DNA of 64,000 nucleotides. It comes from CAYTPI01 sp964439625 (lineage in GTDB: Bacteria > Chloroflexota > Anaerolineae > Aggregatilineales > UBA3940). Below the pieces are notes generated by a model. That model was not told the DNA's origin, did no database searches, and saw only the letters and a list, made by a program, of their open reading frames with translations. The translations under genes were made by a program, and so were the position numbers. Of the stretch, positions 17,754 through 26,058 are shown piece after piece; the first letter of the stretch is position 1; each line of letters begins with the position of its first letter. The stretch covers positions 1 through 64,000 of the forward strand of contig CAYTPI010000017.1 in the NCBI GenBank assembly GCA_964439625.1, written 5' to 3'.

Positions 17754-19070
17754 TTACCCGTTGATAAACGCATTGATTTGTGGTGCAAGCTGGTCGAGGT
17801 CTGCCAGCGTTTTCTCCTCATCGATGGTCAGCAGCGTGCGGTCGCGCATCACAATTTGCCCATTGATGACCACTGTCTGGACATCGGCCCGTCCCACGGA
17901 ATACATCAAGTGCGAATAAAGATCGTAGATTGGAGCGAGGTGAGGCTGGTTCATAGCCACAAGGATGAAATCAGCCTGTTTGCCGACCTCAAGGCTGCCG
18001 GTAATCGGCAGGTTCAGTGCCTTAGCGGCCTCTCGCGTGGTCATCGCTAACACATCGGCTGAGGGCATTATCAGCGTGTCTTGGTGCACCCCCCGGTGAA
18101 TGGTCGCGGCAAAGCGCATGTGCGTCCATAAATCGAGGTCGTTGCTGCTGACGGGCCCATCGGTGCCTAACATCACCGGAACACCCGCCTCGATCATCGC
18201 AGGGATCGGCGCAACACCAGACCCCAACTTACAGTTACACACAGGGCAGTGCGCTACTTTCGCCCCCCGCTCAGCGACCAGCGCAATCTCGTCCGCGCTC
18301 AAGTGAACAGCATGGGCCAACACCGTGCGCTCAGAGAGTAGGCCGTAGGCCTCAAGCTGCTCGATTGGGGTGCGATCATATTTGTCCCGCACGGTGGCAA
18401 CTTCGGTGGTCGTCTCTGATGCATGGATGTGGTAGAGTGCGTCAAACGTTTCAGCGTAGGCGTAGGTTTCTTGTAAGAGGTCTGGCCCGACGGTGTAGGT
18501 GCCATGCGGCTGCATCGCCATGGTGATCAGCGGGTCGTCCTTAAACGCCTCGTAGAACTCAACGCTCTGCTCAGGGATATTGACGTAGGGCATGCCGATA
18601 TCCAGGAAGACCGGGCCAGTCACAAGGCGAAAGCCTGCTTTGCTCGCGACCTGTGCAGCCACTTCGGGGAACCAGAACATATCTAGAGCGGCAGTCGTGC
18701 CCCCTTTGATCGACTCAGCGATGGCAAGTCGCACGCCGAGGTCGATGTTTTCCGCGTTGACGAACTCGCCTTCGGCCTTCCACAAGTTTTGCAGCCAGGC
18801 TTCCAGTGAAATATCCCCAACGAGACTACGAAACAGGGAGTCGGCGAAGTGGGTATGCCCGTTGATGAGACCCGGCATAATCACATGATGGGGTGCATCG
18901 ATGCGCTCGGCGGTGTCTACCGCGCTGACGACGTCAGCGGTTGGCCCAACGGCGACAATGTTATTACCAGCGATCGCTATGGCCCCATCAGCGATGATCG
19001 TGTGCTTATCGTCCACCGTAACGAGCCACTTGCCCGCCACCAGTAAATCGGCCTGCATCTTGTCAGTCAA
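17754..19070 (-). CDS. mtaD: Amidohydrolase, MTA/S-adenosylhomocysteine deaminase type
   Basis: 438 residues, TRZ/ATZ/MtaD group. Metal and active-site residues are visible: GLINGHTHFAD (HxH), IHASET (His), VLAHAVHL (His) and MLGTDGPVSSN (Asp). The family deaminates methylthioadenosine, S-adenosylhomocysteine or guanine-like rings. Its place, last in an operon with a nucleoside ABC importer and MTA phosphorylase, supports a purine nucleoside/MTA substrate. The TTG at 19070 follows GGAGCGATCA; an ATG four codons later is the alternative. Confidence 0.85.
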   Translation of the reverse strand: MTDKMQADLLVAGKWLVTVDDKHTIIADGAIAIAGNNIVAVGPTADVVSAVDTAERIDAPHHVIMPGLINGHTHFADSLFRSLVGDISLEAWLQNLWKAEGEFVNAENIDLGVRLAIAESIKGGTTAALDMFWFPEVAAQVASKAGFRLVTGPVFLDIGMPYVNIPEQSVEFYEAFKDDPLITMAMQPHGTYTVGPDLLQETYAYAETFDALYHIHASETTTEVATVRDKYDRTPIEQLEAYGLLSERTVLAHAVHLSADEIALVAERGAKVAHCPVCNCKLGSGVAPIPAMIEAGVPVMLGTDGPVSSNDLDLWTHMRFAATIHRGVHQDTLIMPSADVLAMTTREAAKALNLPITGSLEVGKQADFILVAMNQPHLAPIYDLYSHLMYSVGRADVQTVVINGQIVMRDRTLLTIDEEKTLADLDQLAPQINAFING

Positions 19071-19079
19071 TGATCGCTC

Positions 19080-20051
19080 CTATTTCGCTGGGGCGGGTGC
19101 GGAAGTCGGTTTAATTGGCTCTACGGGTTCGTCAACGCGAGCTTTACGCCGACGACGTGCATAGATCAGGAAAAGGCTGAGCAGCGTTACCAAGTAGGGG
19201 ATGGCGCTCGTCAATTGCAGCGGCAGCCCAAACCCCTGCAAACGAAACCCGATTGAGTCAGCGAGGCCGAAGAGTACACTGGCCCCAAACACGCCATACG
19301 GATGGGCCTGCCCCAGCATCACAGCAGCAACAGCGATCCAGCCGCGGCCCGCGCTCATGTTCTCAACGAACAAGGTGACGTTGCCTAACGAAAGCTGCGC
19401 CCCACCAAGGCCACACAGCGCTCCGGAGACGATTACGGCGATGTACTGCACCCGCGTCACGCTGACGCCAAGCGTCTCAGCCGCTTCCGGCTTCTCACCG
19501 ACGCCCCGCAGCCGCAGGCCCGATGCCGTCCGGAACAGGAAGTACCACATCCCAACAACCAGCAGCAGCGCCGCATAAACGATCCAGCTATGCCCCAGCA
19601 CTGCTTGGTTCAAGAAGTTGCCGACCCCCGGTAAACTGGCGACGGCTGGCGACTGTAACTTTTGTAGGCCGGCTAAGTCTGGGCTTTGGAAGGTGCCGCG
19701 TGTGTCAAAGAGCGTCCGCAGCAGGAAGACGGTCAGCCCGGCAGCCGCCAGGTTGAGGGCGATCCCCAGCACAATTTGGTCACCTTTGAAGGTGATCGCA
19801 AGCAGGGCGAACAACGCCCCAGCGGCCATCCCAGCCAACATCGCAGTGACCACGCCTAACAACGGCATTCCGGTAAAAAAGCTGCCGACCACCGCAAAAA
19901 ACGCGCCGATCAACAGCAGGCCCTCAAGCGCGATGTTGAAGACCCCCGCCCGCTCGCAGAGCATGCCACCCAATGCCGCCAATAGGATCGGGGTCACCAG
20001 CCGCGGCAGCGAGTTCAACAATGTCAAGTTGAAGATATCAAGCAGTTCCAT
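19080..20051 (-). CDS. Nucleoside ABC transporter permease (BMP-type, NupQ-like)
   Basis: About 323 residues with 8-9 hydrophobic helices. The ERAGVFNIALEGLLLIGAF motif is typical of the second permease of BMP-family nucleoside importers (relative of LivM/RbsC). The ATG at 20051 overlaps the stop of the partner permease by one base (TGATG). The C-terminus is a basic/Pro-Ala tail in the cytoplasm. It forms the channel together with the next permease. Confidence 0.92.
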   Translation of the reverse strand: MELLDIFNLTLLNSLPRLVTPILLAALGGMLCERAGVFNIALEGLLLIGAFFAVVGSFFTGMPLLGVVTAMLAGMAAGALFALLAITFKGDQIVLGIALNLAAAGLTVFLLRTLFDTRGTFQSPDLAGLQKLQSPAVASLPGVGNFLNQAVLGHSWIVYAALLLVVGMWYFLFRTASGLRLRGVGEKPEAAETLGVSVTRVQYIAVIVSGALCGLGGAQLSLGNVTLFVENMSAGRGWIAVAAVMLGQAHPYGVFGASVLFGLADSIGFRLQGFGLPLQLTSAIPYLVTLLSLFLIYARRRRKARVDEPVEPIKPTSAPAPAK

Positions 20052-21163
20052 CAACCAGCCTCCTCTGCTGCTGGGGTTTGCTGGTCAGGTTTTCGCCCAA
20101 ACAAATTGAACTCAAAGCTGGTACGGATCGCCACCAACATAATGATCACGGCTTGCAGCACATTCGAAATCTCACGGGCGATCTCCGTATCGCGCTCCAT
20201 GCCGAGGCCGCCGGTCTGCACAACGGAGAAAAAGAAGCCCGCAACCAGCACGCCCAGTGGGGTCGAGCCTGCTAACAAGGCCGCCATCAGGCCAACCCAC
20301 GCATACAATGGTGAGAGCAGGCCACCATCGGTGTAGCGGTAAAGTACGCCCAGCGTTTCCAAGGCACCGACCAACCCGGCAATCGCCCCGCTGCTGAACA
20401 TCACCAAATAGCCCAAGCGGTTCACATTGACGCCCCCATACTCGGTGAAGCGCGCATTAAGGCCGTTCATCCGAATATGGTAGCCAGTCACAGTGCGGCG
20501 CATAATGAAGGCAGTCACCAGTACCAGCAGCACAATAATCACGATTCCCATGTGCAGCCGCGTGCCGAACAACTGCGGCAGCCGCAGCGCCTCTGGCACT
20601 TGGAAGGTTTGGTTCATGCCAGAAGCCACGTCCCGGAAAGGGTCGGCGATCAACCATGAGGCCAAAAAGCGCGCTGGGTAGTTTAAGAGCAGCGTGCTGA
20701 CCAACAGCGGCACCCCCACGTTGAAGTCAAACCAAGTCGGGGTCAAAGCATAGATGCCGCCTGCCAGCATCGCAGACAGGATGATCAGCGGGAACATGAT
20801 CACCGGGGGGGCGTTAATGCTGGTTGCCACAATCGCCGAGACAATGCCCCCTAGCACCAATTGACCCTCAACCCCAATGTTGAAGAACCCGGCCCGGAAA
20901 GCAACCGCAGCGGCGATGCCCATCCCAACAATGGGGCCAGCCCGGTTGATCGTCGAGACAAAGTTGCGCCCGTTGAAAGCTCCTTCAAACATAGCGACAT
21001 AGGCCTCTACCGGGTTGTGCCCGGTGAATAACATCATCAAGGCACCGATTGTAATCGCACCAACAATTGCCAGCAGCGGCGCTTGAACGCTATTTAAAAT
21101 GTGCTCTACCTGAGTCCTCACACCGCTACGTTGTGCGTTGAAGTCTATGGATTGTTCAGCCAT
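20051..21163 (-). CDS. Nucleoside ABC transporter permease (BMP-type, NupP-like)
   Basis: 370 residues from the ATG at 21163, which overlaps the ATPase stop by 8 nt; longer in-frame starts run into the ATPase gene. The RAGFFNIGVEGQLVLGGI motif mirrors that of the partner permease and is diagnostic of this importer class. There are about nine membrane helices. Confidence 0.92.
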   Translation of the reverse strand: MAEQSIDFNAQRSGVRTQVEHILNSVQAPLLAIVGAITIGALMMLFTGHNPVEAYVAMFEGAFNGRNFVSTINRAGPIVGMGIAAAVAFRAGFFNIGVEGQLVLGGIVSAIVATSINAPPVIMFPLIILSAMLAGGIYALTPTWFDFNVGVPLLVSTLLLNYPARFLASWLIADPFRDVASGMNQTFQVPEALRLPQLFGTRLHMGIVIIVLLVLVTAFIMRRTVTGYHIRMNGLNARFTEYGGVNVNRLGYLVMFSSGAIAGLVGALETLGVLYRYTDGGLLSPLYAWVGLMAALLAGSTPLGVLVAGFFFSVVQTGGLGMERDTEIAREISNVLQAVIIMLVAIRTSFEFNLFGRKPDQQTPAAEEAG

Positions 21164-22715
21164 TGACGATCTCGCCCTCACTGATTGCATTGACATCGAC
21201 GAAGCGCCGTACCTGCCCACCCGCCATCAGCAAGCCCAGCGTTTCTTCTGTCGCCTCGTCTGCGTCAACCTCACCGACGATCCGACCCTCGAACATCACG
21301 AGAATCCGATCCGACAGGGACATCACCTCGCTGAGTTCCGCCGAGACCAGCAGCACCGCTTTGCCTTGGGTCCGGTAGTCCAATAGTTGCCGGTGGATGA
21401 ATTCAATCGAGCCGACATCAACGCCGCGAGTGGGCTGCTCGGCGACAAGCACATCAGCCTGATGCGACAGTTCACGGGCGATCACCATCTTTTGCAGGTT
21501 GCCGCCGGAGAGGTTCGACGCTTGCTCTTGCGGCGACGAAGCCTTGATGGCAAACGATTGGATCAAGCTGACGGCATAGCGCCACACTGACTTGATATTT
21601 AGAATGCCGTTCTGTGAGATTTGCTCAAACGTCTCGTGGCCCATCACGAGATTTTCCGAGACGATGGCTTCTTCTGCTAAGCCAACTTCAGAGCGATCTT
21701 CTGGAATGTAGGCAAGGCCTGCTTCGCGCCGCTCTCTGACGGTTCGCTGATCGATGTGCATACCATTTAGAGTCACGCTGCCCTTATGTAATGGGCGCAG
21801 CCCCATAATCGCCTCGATCAGCTCTGTTTGACCGTTGCCAGCCACACCCGCAATCCCGACGATCTCGCCTGCGTGGACAGCGAGCGAAACATCATCTAGG
21901 ATGATACGCTCAACCTCATTGAGCACGGTAGCACCATCGACGGCTAACGTAACAGCTCCCTGCTGCGCCGCAGATTTTTCGATGCGTAACAGCACGTCGC
22001 GCCCAACCATCAAACGGCTGATCTCCTCTGGGCTGGTCTCTTTGGTACGTAAGGTGCCCGTCACCCGGCCTTGACGCAGTACCGTGGCATTGTCGGAGAT
22101 GCTCATCACCTCATGCAGCTTATGGGTAATAAAAATGATCGTGTTACTCTGCTCGCGTAGTTTCCGCAGAATGACAAATAGGCCATCGCGCTCTTGCGGT
22201 GTGAGCACTGCCGTTGGTTCATCAAGAATCAAGATGCGAGCATCGCGGTAGAGCATTTTCAAAATTTCAATGCGCTGACGCACACCCACAGGCAAGCTGC
22301 CGACCTTAGCTCTAGGATCAACCGATAGGCCGTATTGTTCCGCGATCTGCTTGACCTTGGCCTCAGCAGTCGCTTGATCGATCAAACCGCGCCGAACCGG
22401 TTCCGCCCCATAGATCACATTTTCGGTAACGGTCAGTGAAGGGAACAACATAAAGTGCTGATGTACCATCCCCAACCCGGCATGGATTGCGGCTGTCGGG
22501 GAACGGAACGTTTGCGGCTGCCCGTACAACCGGATTTCGCCCTCATCCGGTTGGTACAAGCCATACAAAATCCGCATGAGCGTGGTTTTGCCAGCACCGT
22601 TCTCCCCGACTAACGCTCGGATTTCGCCTGCTTCAACTTGCAGGCTGATGTGATCATTCGCCAAGACACCGGGAAAGCGCTTAACGATGTTCTGTAGTTC
22701 AAGAGCATATGTCAT
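21156..22715 (-). CDS. Nucleoside ABC transporter ATPase, two fused domains (NupO-like)
   Basis: 519 residues from the ATG at 22715; the frame stays open to 22745. Two ABC domains in tandem, as in sugar/nucleoside importers. The first has GENGAGKTT, LPVGVRQRIEILK and ILILDEPTAVLTP; the second has GVAGNGQTE (a typical degenerate Walker A), LSGGNLQKMVIARE and VAEQPTRGVDVG. It energises uptake through the two downstream permeases. Confidence 0.95.
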   Translation of the reverse strand: MTYALELQNIVKRFPGVLANDHISLQVEAGEIRALVGENGAGKTTLMRILYGLYQPDEGEIRLYGQPQTFRSPTAAIHAGLGMVHQHFMLFPSLTVTENVIYGAEPVRRGLIDQATAEAKVKQIAEQYGLSVDPRAKVGSLPVGVRQRIEILKMLYRDARILILDEPTAVLTPQERDGLFVILRKLREQSNTIIFITHKLHEVMSISDNATVLRQGRVTGTLRTKETSPEEISRLMVGRDVLLRIEKSAAQQGAVTLAVDGATVLNEVERIILDDVSLAVHAGEIVGIAGVAGNGQTELIEAIMGLRPLHKGSVTLNGMHIDQRTVRERREAGLAYIPEDRSEVGLAEEAIVSENLVMGHETFEQISQNGILNIKSVWRYAVSLIQSFAIKASSPQEQASNLSGGNLQKMVIARELSHQADVLVAEQPTRGVDVGSIEFIHRQLLDYRTQGKAVLLVSAELSEVMSLSDRILVMFEGRIVGEVDADEATEETLGLLMAGGQVRRFVDVNAISEGEIVNG

Positions 22716-22742
22716 ACAGCGTCGCCTGTTCTTTATACAACA

Positions 22743-22774
22743 CACCCCCCAGGCTCGGATGAACGTGGGGGGTG
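22743..22774 (-). terminator. Intercistronic GC stem-loop between binding protein and ATPase genes
   Basis: A CACCCCCCA/TGGGGGGTG 9-bp stem with a 14-nt loop follows the binding-protein stop. There is no clear U-tract, so it more likely stabilises the binding-protein mRNA end or gives partial termination, allowing the binding protein to exceed the ATPase in amount. Confidence 0.55.
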
Positions 22775-22801
22775 CAGACTGCCATACATTATCTGACTAG
22801 A

Positions 22802-23926
22802 TTACTGTGCCATTGGGTCTTCGATGACAATTTCGCCATCAATAATTTGCTGCTGGATTTCTGCAAGCTGCTCAATGACTTCGGGGCTGTTGGCGATCAG
22901 ACATTCGCTGGCTTCGACGTCATCGACAGTCAAGGCCACCAAGCCAATACCGTCTTCTTCAAGACCGTAGGCCTCGACGACGCCGCCACCCTCTTCAACG
23001 ATGCGGGTGATGGCATCGACGACGACAACATCCACGCGCTTCAGAAGGCTATCTACCAGAATTTCTGGCTGCTCCGGGCATTGGTTGGTGTCCACAGCAT
23101 AAACTTGGAAGCCCTGTTCCAAAGCCGCCTCATAGATGCCGGCATTGCTGGAGGCACCCGCGCCAAATATCTGGTCAACGTCGTTTGCAGCCATTGCCAA
23201 AGCCTGTTCTTTCGCACGGGCTGGGTCTACAAAGGGGTTGTCACCACCAATAAAGATGATCTCTACGTTGACATCCTCATTGACGAAGGCTGCACCCTGA
23301 GCGTAGCCATCAGTGTAACGACGGAAGAAAGGCGTATCCAACGCGGTGATCACACCGACGTTATCGGTTTCCGTCAGTAAACCAGCAGCCGCGCCGACCA
23401 AAAATGATGCCTCATACTCGCGGAAGACCGCACAAGAGACGTTTTCCGGCAGTGGGTCAATACACTGGTCCACGATCAGGAATTCGGTGCCTGGGTATTC
23501 GGCAGCGGCATTCGGAATAAAGTCGTTGAACTCAAAGCCAAGCACCATCACAACATCGGCGCCCTCCTCGGCCGCAGCGAGTAGAGTCTCCTCCGTAACG
23601 GCAAGATCACCAAAGACAGCCTCGTAGACTTCAAATTCACCACCGAGTGCATTGGCTGCATCTTCGATGCCCTTCTCACCAAGAATCAGGAAGGTGTTGG
23701 TGCCGATTGCATCCGGCGAAACAAAAGCCAGCTGCAGCGGCTCCTCAGCCATTTCTTCATCTATGGCTTCTTCTTCGGCAGGCTCTTCTGCTGCCTCGGT
23801 CTCTTCCATTTCCTCTGCCTCTTCCGCTTCAGCAGCAGGTGCTTCTGTCTCTTCGACTTCCTCAGCAGCGCAGGCAGCAAGCACCAGCGTCAATCCAAGG
23901 AACAACACAAACATCAAACGTTTCAT
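22802..23926 (-). CDS. BMP-family nucleoside-binding lipoprotein
   Basis: 374 residues from the ATG at 23926 (GGAGGAG upstream). The signal peptide ends in the lipobox LAAC, so it is lipid-anchored. An extremely Glu/Ala-rich linker (about residues 20-65) precedes the binding domain, which starts LQLAFVSPDAIGTNTF. The BMP/PnrA-type fold continues with GFEFNDFIPNAAAEYPGTEFLIVDQ and GAGASSNAGIYEAAL. It delivers a nucleoside to the permease pair; purine nucleosides or MTA are likely from context. Confidence 0.93.
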   Translation of the reverse strand: MKRLMFVLFLGLTLVLAACAAEEVEETEAPAAEAEEAEEMEETEAAEEPAEEEAIDEEMAEEPLQLAFVSPDAIGTNTFLILGEKGIEDAANALGGEFEVYEAVFGDLAVTEETLLAAAEEGADVVMVLGFEFNDFIPNAAAEYPGTEFLIVDQCIDPLPENVSCAVFREYEASFLVGAAAGLLTETDNVGVITALDTPFFRRYTDGYAQGAAFVNEDVNVEIIFIGGDNPFVDPARAKEQALAMAANDVDQIFGAGASSNAGIYEAALEQGFQVYAVDTNQCPEQPEILVDSLLKRVDVVVVDAITRIVEEGGGVVEAYGLEEDGIGLVALTVDDVEASECLIANSPEVIEQLAEIQQQIIDGEIVIEDPMAQ

Positions 23927-23998
23927 CAAGGTTCTCCTCCTCTTTGAATTTACTACAAAACTGGCCCAGTCCATCTGAGCCAGTAACATCTCCCTGTT

Positions 23999-24802
23999 TT
24001 ATATTTCCGCCCCATCCAGTGCGTGGTGGGCCTTGGCGTCAAAGTCATCTGGAAGCGCCAGCGTGACGGCTTCAAACAACTCGCCAATGGTGGAGCCCAA
24101 CTGTTTGAGGTTCTCCATAATCTCCGGCACGGTCACCTCTGCGCCGTTCATACCGGCAGCATAATTACTGACGACTCCTACCGTCGCGTAGGCAATTGCT
24201 AGTTCGCGTGCGAGCAAACATTCTGGGTAGTTGGTCTGCCCGACGAGATGCCCGCCCAATTGACGCACCATCTTGATCTCAGCAGAAGTCTCAAAGCGCG
24301 GTCCGTTAAAACAAGCATAGGTCGCACCCCGCTTGAGGGTTATACCCAGTTTTTCTGCGGCCCGCATCAGGTAGTCATGCAGCTCCGGGCTGTACGGCTC
24401 GGTCACATCGACATGATAGAGTTTGCCATCCATCGGGTAGAATGTATCTTCCCGCCGCCCGTAGGTGAAATCGAGAAATTGATCAACTAGAATGAGCGTC
24501 CCAGGGGGCCAATCTCTGACGAGCGAGCCACTGACGCTGGTCGCCAGAATGCGCTCAACGCCTAAGGTCTGCATTGCATAGATGTTGGCCCGGTAGTTGA
24601 TCTGTGCTGGCGCAATAGTGTGCCCCTTACCGTGGCGTGCGATAAAGGCTACTTCCTGCCCAGCGATTTCGCCGATCTCAACGGCAACGTCACCAAAAGG
24701 CGTCTGAACGCTGCGCTTTGTACTACTGCTGAGATTTGGAAGCGTATAAAAACCTGTCCCGGTGATAAATCCAGTTTTGATAGCTGTGCTTTTCTCGACA
24801 AT
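23999..24802 (-). CDS. mtnP: S-methyl-5'-thioadenosine phosphorylase with a probable ATT start
   Basis: The full family sequence is encoded only if the frame is read from about 24802: IKTGFITGTGFYTLPNL (phosphate loop), FIARHGKGHTIAPAQINYRAN, FNGPRFETSAEI and SNYAAGMNGAEVT. That gives 267 residues, the normal family length. No ATG, GTG or TTG exists in frame between an upstream TAA and M76; the first ATG, at 24574, would remove the phosphate-binding loop. ATT at 24802 sits exactly where transcription should begin from the promoter at 24807-24835, suggesting a leaderless mRNA. The enzyme splits MTA to adenine and methylthioribose 1-phosphate. First gene of the operon. Confidence 0.85.
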   Translation of the reverse strand: MVEKSTAIKTGFITGTGFYTLPNLSSSTKRSVQTPFGDVAVEIGEIAGQEVAFIARHGKGHTIAPAQINYRANIYAMQTLGVERILATSVSGSLVRDWPPGTLILVDQFLDFTYGRREDTFYPMDGKLYHVDVTEPYSPELHDYLMRAAEKLGITLKRGATYACFNGPRFETSAEIKMVRQLGGHLVGQTNYPECLLARELAIAYATVGVVSNYAAGMNGAEVTVPEIMENLKQLGSTIGELFEAVTLALPDDFDAKAHHALDGAEI

Positions 24803-24806
24803 ACTA

Positions 24807-24835
24807 AGAATATGTTAAGTAGTTTACTGGTGCAA
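24807..24835 (-). promoter_or_regulatory. Sigma70-type promoter for the mtnP/nucleoside operon
   Basis: TTGCAC (24835-24830), 17-nt spacer, TATTCT (24812-24807). The expected start site (+1 about 24802-24800) falls on the ATT proposed as the mtnP start codon, leaving no room for a ribosome-binding site. Confidence 0.65.
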
Positions 24836-24906
24836 AGCTATTTTGCCAATGATTTGGCAGCACAAATTTATGTTACTTTAGGGGGTAAATTTTGTAGAAT
24901 GGGGAG

Positions 24907-24978
24907 AGCGGGTAGCGGGACTCGAACCCGCGACATTCAGCTTGGGAAGCTGACGTTCTACCACTGAACTATACCCGC
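24907..24978 (-). tRNA. tRNA-Gly (anticodon CCC)
   Basis: 72 nt forming a full cloverleaf: acceptor GCGGGTA/TACCCGC, D-arm with AGTGGTAGA, anticodon loop TTCCCAA giving CCC, T-arm GGTTCGAGTCC, and discriminator U as in bacterial tRNA-Gly. CCA is not encoded. It lies upstream of mtnP on the same strand. Confidence 0.97.
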
Positions 24979-25034
24979 AATGTGATTTGATAATTATACA
25001 GGAAACCCGTTATGTGTCAACGTGGCGCAGTGTT

Positions 25035-25651
25035 TCAGGGCAACCGCGTTAGTTCGTGCGCTAGACTGAAACGGCGACGGTCAGCCGGCATGGACAGGTT
25101 AAGTACAACAACCGGGCGTTCCCCATTAATCCATCCGCTCAAACCGTCAAAGCGTGTATCAGATTCACGCTGCTCACCGAAGACGATGCCACCCTTCATC
25201 TCAACCAAGCGTGTCATGTCATCAATCGGCACATCATCCAATGACCAGTCTTGACGCACCAATGCGGCCAGCCTCTCCGCCTCATCAACCGTCCGCACAG
25301 TCTGATCCCTGGGCAGCGTTTCGAGGTGTTGCATCGCTAACTTTTCCGCCAGCGAAACGTACTGCTCAACGTAGGTCTCAGCACGGTACTGAATGCCCGC
25401 GCGTGCTTTGACACCCAGCTTCGTTTTACTGCGGTAACCCAGCCAATCCACTTTCGTTGTGGTTGGCGCAGAAAGTAACCCGGCTCTTGACTAAGTGCCT
25501 GTGTCAGCTTCATGATGACAGATGCGTTTGGTTCGCTCTTGCCGTTTTCATATTTTGAAATGACCTGCTTGGTCATTCCCACTTTGTCTGCCAGTTGTTC
25601 CTGCGTGAGGTCCGCAGCCAACCGTGCCTGACGGATGCGTTCTGCGATCAT
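25035..25651 (-). pseudogene. XRE regulator with ImmA/IrrE peptidase domain, frameshifted and truncated
   Basis: The first frame (from ATG 25651) is a clear XRE helix-turn-helix: IRQARLAADLTQEQLADKVG then SKYENGKSEPNASVIMKLTQAL. Around 25440-25445 one base is missing, and the protein continues in another frame as DWLGYRSKTKLGVKARAGIQ and on to the ImmA-like GLSGWINGERPVVVLNLS and FSLAHEL. The zinc motif HExxH is cut: it reads HELTR, then stops two codons later. The gene is therefore broken twice. Such pairs normally regulate phages, mobile elements or toxin-antitoxin loci. Confidence 0.85.
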
Positions 25652-25671
25652 GTGACTTCCTGGGTCAAATC

Positions 25672-25707
25672 GTTGACTTTAACTGTAATTACACAAGAAA
25701 AGTCAAC
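25672..25707. promoter_or_regulatory. Inverted repeat upstream of the XRE gene
   Basis: Perfect 9-bp arms GTTGACTTT and AAAGTCAAC are separated by 18 nt, 21 nt before the XRE start. A TTGACT -35-like hexamer lies in the distal arm. The arrangement fits an autoregulatory operator for the XRE protein. Confidence 0.5.
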
Positions 25708-25782
25708 AAAATAGTATGATCTTGATTGCTAGTTAAGAGAGTCCATGCAGACCACATTAGAAGGGTCATTATGCCAAAGCGT

Positions 25783-26004
25783 TTAATCAGCAGACACTTC
25801 GCGCACGTCATTGAATACCTGAGCAGTCGGATTGTTGTTGGTGACGTTGACCTGCTGCTGGATGTTCTTACCGACCGCGATGCCCGTGCTGCCCGTAATA
25901 TCTCCGACTTTAATCTGGTCACCGCACACCTTGTCGCCGCCGATAGGCTGGTCTCTACCAATTAAGTCGCCTGCAATTTTGTTGATGTTGGTCTCATCTG
26001 CCAT
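25783..26004 (-). CDS. Small GD-repeat protein
   Basis: 73 residues from the ATG at 26004 (AAGGGG 7 nt upstream). It contains repeated GD units: IAGDLIGRDQPIGGDKVCGD, then VGDITGSTGIAVGKN, giving short beta-turn repeats, followed by a polar tail with NVTNNNP. Similar GGD/GDI repeat tracts occur next to effector-type domains in bacterial conflict proteins. Here no larger partner is attached, so it may be a remnant. Function unknown. Confidence 0.55.
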   Translation of the reverse strand: MADETNINKIAGDLIGRDQPIGGDKVCGDQIKVGDITGSTGIAVGKNIQQQVNVTNNNPTAQVFNDVREVSAD

Positions 26005-26058
26005 GCTGACACCCCTTAGCAATGATTCATTGCGTGGGGTGGCACTTTAGCGAAAAGC

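Noticed and set aside
23999..24574. mtnP starting at the first in-frame ATG (191 residues)
   Set aside because: It would lose the phosphate loop and the RHGxxH/NYRAN region, which are encoded in frame just upstream.
25035..25651. Programmed frameshift in the XRE-ImmA gene
   Set aside because: No slippery heptamer is obvious at 25440-25445, and the zinc motif is also truncated, so decay explains it better.
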